This document shows positions 1 to 14,681 of a stretch of DNA of 64,000 bases, piece by piece. A program made the translations under genes and the position numbers. Every line of letters starts with the position of its first letter. Position 1 is the first letter of the stretch. The notes under the pieces were generated by a model. That model searched no databases. It was given only the letters and a program-made list of their open reading frames with translations, and was not told the DNA's origin. Origin of the DNA: Trichoplax adhaerens (taxonomy: Eukaryota > Placozoa > Uniplacotomia > Trichoplacea > Trichoplacidae); assembly GCF_000150275.1 (NCBI RefSeq), contig NW_002060946.1, forward strand, positions 6,801,855 through 6,865,854. Reading direction: 5' to 3'.

Positions 1-1360
1 TGATCAATTTTTTATTTCCATTTTGACTATTTTGAAAACAGTTTGAGTGAAGAGAATCCAATCAAGTTGGCTCCATTAACGCTGACGTAATCTTCCATTT
101 TTAATACATTTTTCATCACAGATGCTAAAGGGGAGGAATAATGTTTTTCCTCACCATCCTGTCATGGATCCATTCGATATTAAAAGGCTAAAGTCGATAT
201 TATTCTATTGGAATCACTTTTAGTAGCTTTTGTAGACTTTCTCATTTCAAACAATTTTTTTTAAATTAGAAAATGATAAAATGTTTTTTTTGCTCGATAT
301 TTCAATTGACTCTAAAATCTAATAGATGAGTATCGAGCAATTCTGGTATTTTTTATTTGTTTGTTTTACCGCCATTTAGAGTGTACAACAAAATACGCGC
401 CCAGACACATCAAGAAAGATTTCAAAATAGAATCATTGTATTTAAACATGATAATGTATTGACAAACAGATGCTATGGACGATTCAATAACTTTTAGCGT
501 ATTACTCGAACTTTTATTTACTAAAACTGTTGGTATACATTAATCATGGGCAAAATCAACTTATTGTGTCATGAATACTCATGGTTGATTTGAAACAGGT
601 GCTTTACCGCCGACAGCTTGTCCGTAGTTGAATAGGATCGATTTTCCTTTAGACGCTATTATAAGGTAAAAAGTAAAGAATAAAATTAAGCCACGCTTGA
701 ATATCTTGCAAAGGGTTAACAAAGATGACACTGTATTAACACTGTTAGAGTAGTTAAGATACAGTATATTATTTCACCCTTGTTGATATCAAAGCCTACA
801 GGCCAATTTTGTAATATTGGAAAAAAATTTCTTTCCATCTTTTGCTAGTAAAGTGATTAAAAATGAGTTAATGGTTATATGCGTATTCGAAATGAAAAGC
901 CAATGATAACTAGATAGAGTTATTTTATATTTTCAGCATATTAGTAGAACATAAGTTTCACATCAAAATTTTCTTTCTGTCTTTGGTTAGTAAAGTAGTA
1001 AAAACTTTGTTAGTTCCTCTATTACAATGGAAAGGCCAACGATAAACAGACTAAATTTTTTTTAGTTTAATCCATCAGTAAATGAACAATTTCATCCAAA
1101 ATGTCTTTCTACGTTCTACCTCTTGCTATAGTAAAGAGGTCATTTTACCAAGTGCTAAAGGTAAAAGGCTAACGATGAATGGTTGGAAATCCCTCTTACT
1201 CTAGCATTAGAAAATAGAATTGTTCAAAAAATGACTCAGACTGCCGTATTTTCTTATCCAATATGATTAATAATGAAGTACTATGCGGTAACGGCAACCA
1301 TTTGTAAATCATGGATGCAATATTGAAACTGCCGTAAAAAATAATTACCTATGTCTTGTG

Positions 1361-1670
1361 GACCAATATAAAGTAATAACCTTCATTTATTTTTATGAAT
1401 TACAGTATAGTAGTATGAAAAGTGGACCAATATAAAGTAATAACCATCATTATTTTATGAATTACAGTATAGTAGTATGAAAAGTGGACCAATATAAAGT
1501 AATAACTTTCATTTTTTTATGAATTACAGTATAGTAGTATGAAAAGTGGACCAATATAAAGTAATAACCTTCATTTTTTTATGAATTACAGTATAGTAGT
1601 ATGAAAAGCGGACCAATATAAAGTAATAACCATCATTTTTTTATGAATTACAGTACAGTAGTATGAAAAT
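1361..1670. repeat. Tandem repeat, five units of 62-64 bp
   Basis: Units begin with GACCAATATAAAGTAATAAC at 1361, 1425, 1487, 1549 and 1611 and end with a GTATGAAAA-type tail. Copies differ by only a few bases and by the length of a T-run, so the array is young. No coding potential is visible. Confidence 0.93.
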
Positions 1671-3208
1671 AAATCCCATGTAAAAAGATTGCTATGTGTT
1701 GTATGTTATGTTATGATATATACAGCACTATGCCCTCCGGTAGTAAGGGGACGAAAATTGCTTCCTGTCGTTATAGCAGCAGGGTAGATCAGAAGCGAAA
1801 GGTAACTAGGGCACTATAAGATCATTTCAACCGATTCGTTGAAAAAGAATTCATTAGCAAAAATAATTAAACAGCCTAGGTATACTCTAAACTACAATCA
1901 GTGATAAATAAAAAATTCTTCTTTATAACTGTATATCCAAGCCGAAAGTAAATGGAATCAAAATTGTTCCAACTGAAAATATCTCCTTCCGTCAATTAGT
2001 TCCGAGAATGAATCTGTTCTTGTAAATCTCCTTTAAAGTTAATAGTAATGTGATTTCCAGGATAATCCATTGTTACCATGGATTTACTTATTAATTAAGA
2101 TTAGACATTTCTACTCGGAATGATATCTTTGACCATTAATAAGTCTCTATTATCGTATCAAGCTATTTTATTAATATCAGTCTCTTTAAAACAGGAATAA
2201 TATTCCTTTCAATCCAATGAAAAAACTTTTCGCGCCACGGCATTTCTCAAATTGCTCGACCATTGTGACTAATAATAACCACTAGAAAACTATATATTTT
2301 TGGGGTATTTTCCTTAATTCACGGCATAAAGTGATGACCAATCTATCATAACTTATTCCTTCTTATTTTGTAATACAACTAGGCCATGCAGCGTTTACAA
2401 TTATCCTGTCTGCCGTTGAACTAAAAAAGAAATTCAATTTCTCGCTGCCTTGGACGATTTTGAACATGGATTCACGTCCATACTTTTATTTTTTACCGCG
2501 TGATACATCTCGACTAAATCCTTCAAACTAACTCAACCAATTCTCCCTCTTTCATCGCTTTAGCGGTTAAGAGTATAAATTTCAGTTGTATTGAAAGTGC
2601 AAGTCATTAAGCACCGACATGTTGTCATTGTATTTGCATTTCTTTGTTACTAGCACGCTGCCATTAATTTACCGCTTCATTTCGACATAATAGAATGTTG
2701 TCAATGGTGGAATCGCGCCAGACGGTAGCGAGTAATTATTTGGATTTAGCAGGTGACAATCAATAAGTTTATTATTCAACTGTCAATTCATAACTTAGTC
2801 AACAAGTAAGATCTTTATTTTACATAAAGCGTTTAGCGTTTATTGAAGAGCATGTTTTGTATGTCTTGTGTTAATCGGTAATAGAAAAAGGGGAAAATAA
2901 TAACTCTATACTTTTCCACTTTTTTATTCTAGTTCCATGTCGTGACCAGATTGACTGTAATCCGTTCTAGTCAACTATTGTCTTGACGGCAATCTTCTGT
3001 TCTAGGCCACTCTTTCGATCCTGCTCTATTTTATTTTCCACCTTGATATATTCTATTTCGTATTCTAATTATTTGTAAGCTATTACGATCACTCTACTGC
3101 TCTTAGTTATAATTAGAATCCTACTCTATTTACTTTCTATCAATGTTCTATATTTGTATTGAAATGACTATCAAATTGGATTAACATGTTAGCATTAGCA
3201 ACGTATAG

Positions 3209-3440
3209 AAATCATAAACGACTCTTTCCGTAATCATCAAGTAAAAGCATCGCACTCTTCTCTTTATTCCTATTTTCCTTAAGCATAAAAATGATAGGCG
3301 ATTCTTGCCGTAATCATCAAGTAAAAATATCGCACTCTTCTCTTTATTTCTATTTTCCTTAAGCATAAAAATGATAGGCGATTCTTGCCGTAATCATCAA
3401 GTAAAAACATCGCACTATTCTCTTTATTCCTCTTTTTCTT
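3209..3440. repeat. Tandem repeat, three units of 80 bp
   Basis: The shared core TAATCATCAAGTAAAA occurs at 3231, 3311 and 3391, a period of exactly 80 bp, and the rest of the unit is nearly identical between copies. Because 80 is not a multiple of 3, the unit is read in a different frame in each copy. The open frames that cross it are repeat artefacts. Confidence 0.92.
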
Positions 3441-6159
3441 GGTTGTTATTTTCTTTCTGATTGCATTGATTTGATACGACAATCTACGATGAAGATCATA
3501 AAGCAACAAGGGATCAGCTAAAGAAAGATTCCCTTCCAAATTATACAATAAAAGTACATGATAGACCAGCTGATGTTAACATGTCAATCAATAGATTGCT
3601 TTTATTCGCTTTGACTATTTTTGAAGCACAATGCATTATCCACAAGTGCTTTAAGCCAAAAGAAGAATAGGATATTTTTTTTCTAGGAGAGTTTATGATG
3701 GACTTTTTAATACACTTGGGTTGTAAATTAATCCTAATGGAGTTAACCTATAAATCAAATTGTTTATTCTTGATTATTATAATACAGTTGTTGATTAGAG
3801 TTCCATTGCAGACTGAGAGATTGTCTTTCAGGTCATTGTTAGTAATGGCGTTAGGGCAGAGAAGAAGGGAAAAAAAAATCTGATTTGGTATTGAATGTAT
3901 CCATTTTTAAATTGGCGCTCTACTTAGAACCAATACAACCATAAGATAATTAGGATCAGTTGTAACCTCTTCTAATTGATCGCACCTCCTTTTACACTAA
4001 CGACACTACGTCCATTATTATATAGTAGAAAACTGCGAAGTTAGAGTATCCAATTGAATCCTTGAATATAATCGATTCAATATAATGCGAATAGTTGTAG
4101 TGTGTACAACTGGAATATGTTTCAATTAATTCCTAGCATTAACAATTTGCATCCTCCTGTTATATGCGCCTAAATACTTTAATAAGAGTATTGAATAGTG
4201 TTAAAGCGTAGTCTATAAGAAGAACTATGAATGGCGATATTAAACATCCTATCATCTCTAGGACTATCCTTGATTGATCTTGAAGGAAATAATTCACCGT
4301 TTATTTATAGGATGTACATAAACCGCAAATTTGTCTTCTTGGGGGTGTGAGGGATTTCTGCGCCATTTTGCCAATTCAGAAAATAAGATATGAATACTTT
4401 GGTCATTCAATACGGTATCCGATCATAATGATCTAAACATGTGTAGGGATGCACTTAATATTTCAGTATGTTAATCACTCTATTTGATAGAGTTGAGTTT
4501 GTAAAGAAATGTCTTATTGCGTTGAGAATATAAGAAAAATGCTGATTACCTATATTAGATATTGTTGATTATTAAGTTAACATGATGTATAGTACTAGAA
4601 TCGTAAAGATGCTCTACACCTTGCTATGGTGGGCATTTATGGAAGAGTAATGATATTTACGCGATAATTCCATGCAGTAGAATAGATGAATTTTCTTTTT
4701 GAGGAGAAGTGTTTATGGCATGGTTTCGTTCTGATTGTAGGCGGGCTTGTGTTGCCGTTAATAGATTGAAGTAAATGTATTGACTGTTTGCAATTTTAGT
4801 GTACTTGGGTGCTTGTGTCTTTCTTCACTTCTAGCTCAGGATGCGTTTCTTTAGATTCTTGTCGCTGTCCTAATTCATTATGGTTCTACTATTGTAAAAA
4901 CTAATAATGCAAAGTAGCCTTTTAGATTCGACCTCGATCTCGACTGTTATTTTACGAGAATTCGATTATTACATTAGATGGGACAATTTAAGATATTTTT
5001 ATTGCAACATGATGGACCATTTGAACAGCAACAGGCTTGTAGAGTGGATGACACTCGATTGATTATTCGCTGCCATCCAATCTTTGCGAATACTGTAATC
5101 GTTTTCTTGCCTCGCTGAAATAAAATTTATACCTGAAAATTAAGGCAAGTACCGTCAATATTCTTTAGTTTCTATAGTGTACTGTAGTTGATTCTATGCT
5201 TTCTTTGGGTATGCTACTGCAAGTTATGCCAAGATAGCTTGCTTGTTTCCTGAATACACAACAGTTTCGCGCATCCTGTAAATGTAAGTGAATCTATATA
5301 AAGCACAGATTACTAGAAGCTTTCTAGTAGAAGGTCTTCTCCTAGCTGTTCTTGATATCCATGTACACTATTCAATCAGTGCATCTTGGATTTGCATTGA
5401 TTGCGAGCAAACAAGTAGTATAAGAATCTTCAGGTATCATCGTCTTGTATCGTAGGTATTACTGGCGACATGAAAGTATTTATAGCGCTTACATGCTGAA
5501 AATTGATATTGCTACTGTGTCATAGAATCAATGAATAAAATTTGAAATTGACTGGCTGTACTACCTTTCAAATAGAATCGACTGTATTCGATAGATCATT
5601 ATTTTGCTTATAACCTTGGATTAAATCATGTCGCCCTGTGCTATACAGTACTTGCATAGGCAAATATCGGTCATGGAGTGGGATAATACGAGATACTATA
5701 TATGATGGTCAAAATCATATTCAACTTTTGCAAATTTATTCTATTTATTCATTTATTTCTGTTATGTACTGTAATCAATATTAAGATGTATTAGAGTTAA
5801 GTAAAATATCATTCTAAGCCGTCGAAGAGGGCGAATTGATCGACTGAAGATTAATTCGTAAAATAACTGCGGCAAAATAATATTCAAGATATGAGCTATC
5901 ATGGCTTATTCTCATCCCACGTGCACGTCATACCGCGTCAAGTATAGTCTATGGATTAGGGTTAGGGTTAAATTGATTTGATTCCGATTGATTCCAACAC
6001 AATAGGGTTGAGCAGATTGGAATTTTAGCTCCATCAATATCGCTGAAACAGTTTTTAGTGTCATGGATATTATAATCCGACATCTATACTGGTGGATTAG
6101 GGCTTGGCCAGATGGAGAATTTCTCATTTACCAATCTACTGTACTTCTCGTTTAGGTGT

Positions 6160-6260
6160 TTGCCTTACAGTACAGTACTGTAAGGCAAAAGTACTGTACA
6201 CTGTAGAATCTACAGTACGTACTGTACTATGTAGTACTGTACACTGTAAAAGTAGGCTAC
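6160..6260. repeat. Cluster of TACAGTACTGTA-type palindromes
   Basis: About 100 bp is dominated by overlapping copies of the self-complementary words GTACTGTAC, TACAGTAC and CAGTACTG, able to fold into alternative hairpins. The same vocabulary recurs at about 16790-17110 and 58805-58965, and as single copies elsewhere, so it is a dispersed genomic motif. Function is unknown. Confidence 0.75.
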
Positions 6261-9200
6261 GGTACTGGAAGCGGAAAGACACATGGGTCAAACAACTGAT
6301 GCATTTATTATGGCGCCGATAGGTGCTGTATTTTAGTTGAGATTGAAGCTTTTCCTTTATGCTACTTCTTTCTTGTAGCCAGTACTTGTATTCTCATGTT
6401 CAAATAGAAATCTACATACTGCATGACTTTCATTTACAATTTATCGTGTCGCAATTCCCTAGAAATTTGAAGTAGAAAATTGGACACCAATGAATGTCGA
6501 CGCGTCTGTCCGTCACGAGCCGATCCAGTGCCAAGGCATACTGATATGCCGTACAAGTATCCAGCGAAAACACTATGCTGTATATCGCATCTCCAGTACT
6601 GTTGACGATATCATAGTGCACCAATCGACCAACGACTGAATCTCCAATGGCCTGCTAATTGTTGTTGTGACTGTTAGCAACTGTCACGTACTAGGGGGGT
6701 ACTCTACTCTGATACCTGCTGAGATTTTGCGGCAATGATCAAGGCATCGCAAATTGATGACAATAAATTCATGGACTGATTTTTAATTACCGTCTAACTA
6801 GCAGGAGGCTTTGCCAAAAGGATCAATGAAGACTGTGCGTAGATGATCTACTCTGATAATTCAATTTACAGACGTTGATTCTTTCATCACATTGTTCGAC
6901 AGAGACAGGAATTTGATGATTCCAAAGATAGGGGGTGGATGGAAGGAAAAGCAAAAAGATGACCAAAGATGCCGAAAGGAGAGAATTGATTTCATGCATA
7001 TTTTGAGCTTTATTTACTCTGAGTCAACTCATTCGGTATCAATATGCACGTTGACGCTATAAGACGCTAAGAAATTGACTAAATGGCGTCGACAATCATG
7101 ATGCATAGTTGCATACAATGATACTATAGTAGTAATCACAAGCAAATAAAATTAAATATCTATATCAAGGTTGTCGTCTTGAGGCAAGATACAAGAGAAA
7201 CTTGTTGTTCTATTTGACTTCTTGCCAAGCTAGGACAGACAATGATACAATAGTTTTATTATCACCTTTTAGGACAGCTCATACCATTCGATTAGGATAG
7301 ATCAATGTAATGACAACCATGTCAAATATGCATTCATGGAAAGCTAGAACGCAACAATGTCCAACTAGCCTGGACTATTAAATCGAATTTAATTTAATAG
7401 GGCAAATGATAAGAAATGGAATTGTCAAGAATTTGAATTTCAAACGCATAAAGAAATTTTCCACGTGGCCCCCTGTCGTACTGTTAATGATTAGAATCCA
7501 TGCTAAACTGTCATTGGAGTATATGCTGCTGTAGATACACATTATTGCAATGGTTTATCTGCTATTGAATTGAATATTTCTAGTAACTATGACGTAATGA
7601 TTGCATTATTTTACCATCGAGAGGATAAAGTTAATTATTGAAATTATACTAATATAATTTAGGTGATTCATAAGCAATCCTAGCATCGGTCAATTACAAC
7701 ATTTTTCAATTTACACGTCATTAACGATGATAAATCGTGCCATTTTTATATATAGCCCGGCCGATGGCTCACACGACGATAATTTCTTTTAAGATGAATC
7801 GTGGAAAATTACAAACGCATCAAGAAAAATTAAAAGGTTATAGTTCGTTGTATAATGATGAGCAACATCGGTTTTAATATTTTTCCCTCTCTTCATTGAT
7901 GGTCTGAACAACGTTTCTAGTAGTTCAAAAGTACTATTATAATTAATTAATAAACGTGTGTCACGAAAAAGTTTCAGGAAATTAGAATGATGATAATAGA
8001 GAGTAAAGATTATTCTATATAGCCGCAAAACATACTCCTATTAGTCAAACAAAGCATGTAAAAAGTATTCATAATATTAGCATCTCATCAACTATTTCGA
8101 TTATATTATTATTTGTCAGTTTAAAATGGGTGATATTAATAAATAATAATTAGTATAGTGGCCGTTTCAATTTGATAACGCAGTTACTATATGGACCATT
8201 CTAATGCCAAATCTTTGCTAAAATCATCCTTAAATAAGACCGTCGAATGGATTGAAATCATGCTAATCTCATAGAGTAATGCAATCAACTGATCGAACTT
8301 AGAAAAATAGCGCTCTAATAATTAAGTAACATGGGTGTGAGATCAGAACTGTATAAAGGTTACGTATATTTATATTAATCACTGAGTAAATTTTGTAGGA
8401 ACAATTGCGCAGAACGTGCTTACCGGTTTACTGTAAACAATTGACAAGAATCCATGCGAAGCAGAGAAACAGAAAAATTTTAAACTACACTCATCATGAT
8501 TTTCAGCTAGTATATTATCACAAACAACTGCTTAAATAAGATATGCTTTTTAATTCTTGTTCCATCATCACTTGTCAAGTTAGCCCTCTATGATATACTG
8601 TATTTTTCTATTCTACTTAAAATGAAATTAATCGTTGGAAAGATATCAAACTACAGATTAACTAATCCAAAAAAAAGAAAGGATCATTCTTTAAACTTTC
8701 GTTCTTTGGCGTGATAATAATATCAATTTTAATCCCACCCACTTCAGCACCTCCTTAAATCTCATTAAAAATGTCATAATATCGTGCGTGTTTAAATAAT
8801 CTAAGCTAAAAATGTACATACACGTAGATTGCGTTGGCAGCACAGTATGTATTTAAATTACGATGATGTAATAAAAATTATGGTATGATATTTTTATGTC
8901 TACAATTTTGACGATCGCATGACCTTAACCAGTGGCAATTTCAATTTTAAGACGATTAATTTATAGGTAGCGTTAAGTATAACAACTGAATGTATACGTA
9001 GGATTTGTACATAAACTCTGTATTGATAACTCGGCATATTTGTTTAAATTAATTAATTATTGGTCGTAATTCCGTAAACGGCTTCTCGGAGATTTCCTTA
9101 AGGGCTTCATCACGAATAAAAATTACATTTGAACAATGGAGACAAGAGAATATGTTTTAGTTGATGAGAACGTTCCGGCTTAATAGAAACTTTGACCCGA

Positions 9201-10303
9201 ACAATGTCCAATAAAAGACAATAAAAATAATACAAAATGTGCGTATACTATAGGCTGCAATATAACTAAACTGTTATCAACAAGTTTATCGTTTCAAATT
9301 TTTTTTTCGCAACCGTGATTTATTTCCATGGCTAAAAATATCTGTTTACAGCATTTATTGACTATATTTCGTATTGATTTGATAATAAATAAAGTAACAG
9401 ATGCTACGTTGAATATCAGGGTTAAAAGATTTAGTTATATTACAGATTAAAAAAATCTTTCTTAACATAATATTTTCGATAAGACGGTCATGAAATATAG
9501 TTACGTAAGTTTATCAATAAATGAATAAAAAAAAAATTAAACAAAGAAAGATTTATATTGCTGCAGTAGCTGAATAGATAATCACAAGATGGGATGATCT
9601 ATAATTCATCATATGGGTGATTCTCCTCCCACGGGGACATAAGAAAAACTTGACAAGCAAACCACTAGATGGAAAATATGCATAAATCTAGCTTAAAAAC
9701 AACAAACTGTGGAGATTGATAACAATATTAACAAACATCAAATAAAGTACCGTACTTAGTAGAATATACTTTTTACTTTCCACCATATTAAATTGTATAC
9801 CCAACGATATAAACATCTTGTATTAATATTAATGATGACCTAATGCCTTGAAATTTTTTCTTAATGAATGGTAAAGTCTAGATTTAACATTGCATGATTA
9901 TATGTTAAATAGTGATTAGCTAACGTGTTATTGTTGACATAAAAACGTAGTGAAGTATGTCTAATATTTCTAGTAGAATAAAATCGGCAACTTTAATTCT
10001 TACAGAGTAAATTCAGAAAGATTATTATTTCAAAGTATCTGCTAATAAATGTATCTTATCCTTTTTTTAATTTTCTAATAGATAGCAACTGATATTAATA
10101 AAAATTAATAATGATTAACAGTAGGGCATAACAATAGTGTATGCCCTGATTTAGATAACAATCATCTCTTCTGAGAATATGATTGCTAGATAGTAAAATA
10201 TTGTAATTCATTAACATAAAGCGATTACTACCAGTTTAATAGTTAGCTACTGTCACAAATTAGACTATAGACTACCTGTTCATGTCAATATAATCAAAAA
10301 TTA

Positions 10304-10322
10304 GGGAGGGATGGGAGGGGGG
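10304..10322 (+). other. G-quadruplex-forming motif
   Basis: The tract reads GGG-A-GGG-AT-GGG-A-GGGGGG: four G-runs of at least three separated by loops of 1-2 bases. This is a canonical intramolecular quadruplex pattern and stands out sharply in AT-rich surroundings. No gene is recognised nearby. Confidence 0.8.
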
Positions 10323-13017
10323 AATTGCAGTATAATATCTAACAAAAAAAAATTATAATTATTCGTCTACATACGTTTGAATAGATTATTTTCTTTAAAA
10401 GCCTTTGATAATACATGATACTATAGGCTATGGTCAGCTATGTAAATAATTCAATAATGAGAGGAGGAGACCACACGTTAGTTAGACTGGAAATTATATT
10501 ACATGCGGCGGTAAAGTTCCGTACGGTAAACTAAATAAAATTACGGCTATGGATTGATGACTGGCTTTATATTGGCATTCCAGCAATCATCGTTTATCCT
10601 CGACTTTGACCTTTGGCCGGAACACTGCAGCATTCAATCTGTATCTAATTAACGAAATAGTACTAGAAGGACCTACCATCGTTGATAATTATAATACATT
10701 AGCATGCTAATAAGATATCGCAATAAATTTAAAATTGAACTATGGCACGTTTAGCGTTACTGCAAATAATGATCTGTAAATAATAAACCGGCCGGTACCT
10801 ACTGCTTTGAGCCAATATTACATGTTTGTAATAAATTATTTTGAATCTATTTTTTAGATTGATCTTCAAAAGGCTAATATGCGTTAACGTATCATCCTTA
10901 TTTAACGTATGAAAATTACATACGTACAGTAGTATTGGGTATATACTACATTTTATGTCCTATCTAATAACTATAATATATCAACGGCTATAACGCTAAT
11001 TAATTACTGTATTAGTTTTTAGGTAATTTAAATTTAGCCCTACCAAATTGAATGGAGCAATAAATTGAATTGAATTGAAAGAATCGCTATAAACCCACAC
11101 TCTTATAATTTTGAAACATTAGAAACTATGATAGGTCTCGCAATCTGGCAATAATATAAAAATATTTAATGTCCATACGTACGTATCTATCAATATTATG
11201 AGATAAATTGTCTGAAGCCTATTATCGATAACTTCATTCATTGAAAATTTTAGCATACCAACATTTGGGATAATTTTTTATTTCATATGTTGGGAAGGAG
11301 AAATTTAATTCAATTAGCATAACGAGAGCAAAAGACAATATTGTAAAATCTGACGTTATTTTGACCTCGACCTTCACATCTCGCAAATATTTTCAGTAGA
11401 TTCCATTTCTATTTATATTTACTTGTATGGGTAAGTGCGTAACTGCCTATTCCATATGATTATATAGAGTAAGCTAATAAAGACAAAATCGAGGGTGTTG
11501 AGTATAAAGTAACGCCTTTCCGGAAGCCACCAAGGACGATAATTATGATTATAGAATAGCGATTAATTCTTACCAGATATGGATGATATTAGGGCAAATA
11601 GTGTTATTTATTTAAGGTTTATACTCTTTTACAAGCCATTTTAGTTTGCCAATTAATTAATTGTCGATTTATCAGTGATGAAATTTTTATTATTATTTTC
11701 TTGTCACTGTCAATACATGGTGCATATGTGCAGGATAATATTCTTCAAGGATATCACCGGTATTTTAGCGAATATTATCACTCCCTTGCAGTTTATTTGA
11801 TGTTATTCATTTTAGTTTGCTATCTTAATTAGTTTGAGATATGGTTAGTGGTTTCCTTTACTTTGACTATGGGCGTTATTTATGGATATTACTTGGGTCA
11901 CTTCATGAATAAATGAGGATTAGCGCAGATAATAATTTACTGATCTTGACCCCGATGGGTTTCTTAAGTGATATAAATTCGTAAATACTCAGTTTGACGG
12001 TATACATTCGATACGTAGTCCGGCATATTCTAGTATTCAGTTGAATATTTTTTCCGGATATTATTACTGTTCAGACTATAAATTAAAGAGAGACAGAACC
12101 AGACCATGAAGACCTCTAAGTACAGTACCTTTAACTGACAAAGTGCGTAGTGTCCAGTACTGTGTAGTCCTTTCTACAGACTTGCAGACGGTTATGCACA
12201 CGATGAGTGTCGTACTCTACAGTAATCTATAATTAACACTTTCAAACTACGTTAACCACTTACACAATAGCCTTCTAATTTATTATTGATTCCGTCAGAG
12301 TATGGAAAGATTAATCATAAACGCCAGATGACAGCTAACTTTTATTATTCTATCCACTACAAGTACAGTAATTACTGTTGAAGCCGACTGTAATATTGTA
12401 TATTATATATTACTTACTTGTACTTTGCGCACCGAACAGGAGTTTAAAAAATTACACTTACAATCGTTCAGATACATTATTCTTTCAAACTGGCAGAGTT
12501 CATACACAAGAGATCTCTTTTATTCAACTAAAAAGGCAGATGTATTATTGTACAGTATTTAGGATTCACTTATTATTCACTACTAACAGCCATCAAGATA
12601 CAAATAAAAGCGATAGATAGCTAATTCTTTTAATGTTAGGATACAGTTTGTAAACCATACTGATTACAAGTTGAAAAAATTCCCAAGTATTGCTTTCTTT
12701 TACAATAATTAGTTATTAAATTATTGATTCAACATATCGAACGAAGAACATTTGGTTGAGTTGAAATTCAACCCATCCAATGCTTCAAACATTCACGTAA
12801 AGGGGTGAAATAACACGTTAATACCAAAAAACATTTAATTTTATAGCATGAATCCAACATTAAATTATGCGATCCATTTCAAACATTGGGTTAACTAAAC
12901 CATCTTAACCATACAATCAATTTACCGCGATCCATGTTCATGTTTTATACAATAGATGTGCCCTATAGTCATACTAATATTTTCTTGTCATAATAATAAT
13001 TATTCAATTTTTATATA

Positions 13018-13506
13018 AGATATATATATACGTAACAATATATATATACGATATATATAATCTATATACATACAGTATACATATAATAATAAGTCGAAAT
13101 ATTTCAATTCAATGACCCTACTTTTACATTGCCCTTTGGGATGGTTTTGTTAGAGCGTCCATGTGTCACGAGTACAGCATTGGACCCACTGATGGCACCA
13201 TCTTTCAAGAGATACAATTAAATAGATAGATATGTAAGAAGATTTCTCCAGTCCACTATTTCATTACCATCGATTGCAATAGAAACAATCCAGTAGAATG
13301 AAACGTGGCATGAATGGAAACAAAGATTGAATAACGCCAACATAGGATGATATACAGTAGGAGATATTAGGGCTAAATTTGTATATGTCATCATCATAAT
13401 ATGCAATAGAATTAATCAAAATCATTGACATGAAATATGCAGCCATTGCCATTGCTAGCAGCAATAGTCGATTGATACAGTATATATATATTCGTATACG
13501 AATATA
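13018..13506. repeat. AT-dinucleotide microsatellites and 20-bp perfect palindrome
   Basis: TA-rich simple repeats occupy about 13018-13085. A second TA run at about 13480 leads into a perfect 20-bp palindrome (TATATTCGTATACGAATATA, 13487-13506). This looks like simple-sequence DNA of no known role. Confidence 0.75.
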
Positions 13507-14675
13507 GATACATTGATCTATATGTGTTCTATACGAGTATATATGTATAAGTACTTATTAGTGTACTCCATCAGGAGTTTTTTCAACATCGCCAGATGAC
13601 GACGACAATGATAACACTACCAAAACACCTCAGTAATATGCAATATGACAATAACTACAGTACTACATTACCAAGCAGAATAATCGACAATGGTCTACTA
13701 AAGTCCTCCCTACTTAAGTGTAGTCAACTTTTTTTTTCTAATTCTAAATATTACTAAAACAACCATGACCTACAGTCTAGAGTATTCTATTACCGCGCGG
13801 TGAGACAGCAGTAGTATTATGATTATCATCAATAACAATAATAGTAACGATAATTCAATATCATTATCATAACAATTGTTGGTTATAGTAAATGGTAATA
13901 ATAAATATCACACAAAAAGTCATTGATTAAGGCAAACAACAGCGCAAGAAAACTGTCACGGTATAAAAAAGAAAATTGAGACAATTAATTTGAAAGAAAA
14001 AAAATTCCTTTTGCTATGACGTCCTGTCTAGTGTCCACAAGCACTATTTACTAAGAGTACATTGAACAGGAGTTGCCAGGAGTACCGACTTAATGAGTCC
14101 ACATTGTCCAATTCAAACTACGCCAGTATGGTATCATGGACCATACAAGGCACATGGACAATGCACTCACCCATGAATAGCAGTTGGTGGACGATATAAC
14201 GTAATGCACTTTGTGCTCTTTACTATGACAAATTCAAAAAAAAATTTTTCAATAACATTATTTTGCAATGTTGAAGAGAGTAATACTGTACGTCGTTGTG
14301 GATGTTGGTACTATCTTTACAATGGGATAAGAAAATGGCAAAACTTTTCAAATGTTTCTTGCATGTCTACTTTTCTTTCTTGTGATGCTATGCAGAATAT
14401 TATCATTGTACAGTAGTCGATGTAGGCAAATTGCCATCATTTCAATTCATTCATGAATACTATCTTGATCGTTGTAAATTGAAAATAATTTTCCTTTGCA
14501 TGTGTTGTAGACACTTTGAAATTTTTTTTTCTCTCTTTCGGTCGATGATATAGAATTATTATCGATGTTTTTTTTCTTTCTACAGTAGATCTTTAGTCTC
14601 TCTGTCTCTCTGTAGTGTGACAATTTAGTTTGAATTTGATGTTGCTTCTCTAGCCATTGTTGTTGGTAGTATTAC

Positions 14676-14681
14676 TTTATT
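14676..14681 (-). terminator. Polyadenylation signal AATAAA overlapping a stop codon
   Basis: On the minus strand the zinc-finger frame ends TAATAAA, so the canonical AATAAA hexamer shares bases with the TAA stop (14680-14682). Cleavage would be expected a few tens of bases further on, giving an unusually short 3' UTR. Confidence 0.6.

Larger units (their letters stand above)
1..14679. other. Long AT-rich stretch without a supportable gene
   Basis: No open frame here carries a recognisable family signature, and I could not chain exon-like pieces through splice sites as I could for the other genes. The longest frames are 60-80 codons, which is expected by chance in DNA this AT-rich. What can be seen: a 62-64 bp tandem array (1361-1670), an 80 bp tandem array (3209-3440), a short telomere-like motif (about 5956-5971), a TACAGTAC-rich patch (about 6160-6260), a G-quadruplex motif (10304-10322) and AT microsatellites with a 20-bp palindrome (13018-13506). 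A minus-strand stretch at 6430-6624 looks slightly protein-like but matches nothing I know. Single short exons could be hidden here. Confidence 0.5.

Noticed and set aside
3181-3548. Overlapping minus-strand frames of 61 and 89 codons
   Set aside because: Both read the same 80-bp tandem repeat in different frames.
5956-5971. Telomere-like TTAGGGTTAGGG
   Set aside because: Only about two and a half repeats; compatible with chance or a tiny interstitial remnant, not a telomere.
6430-6624. 64-codon minus-strand frame with protein-like texture
   Set aside because: Compositionally plausible, but no splice partners and no known family; kept only as a remark in the intergenic entry.
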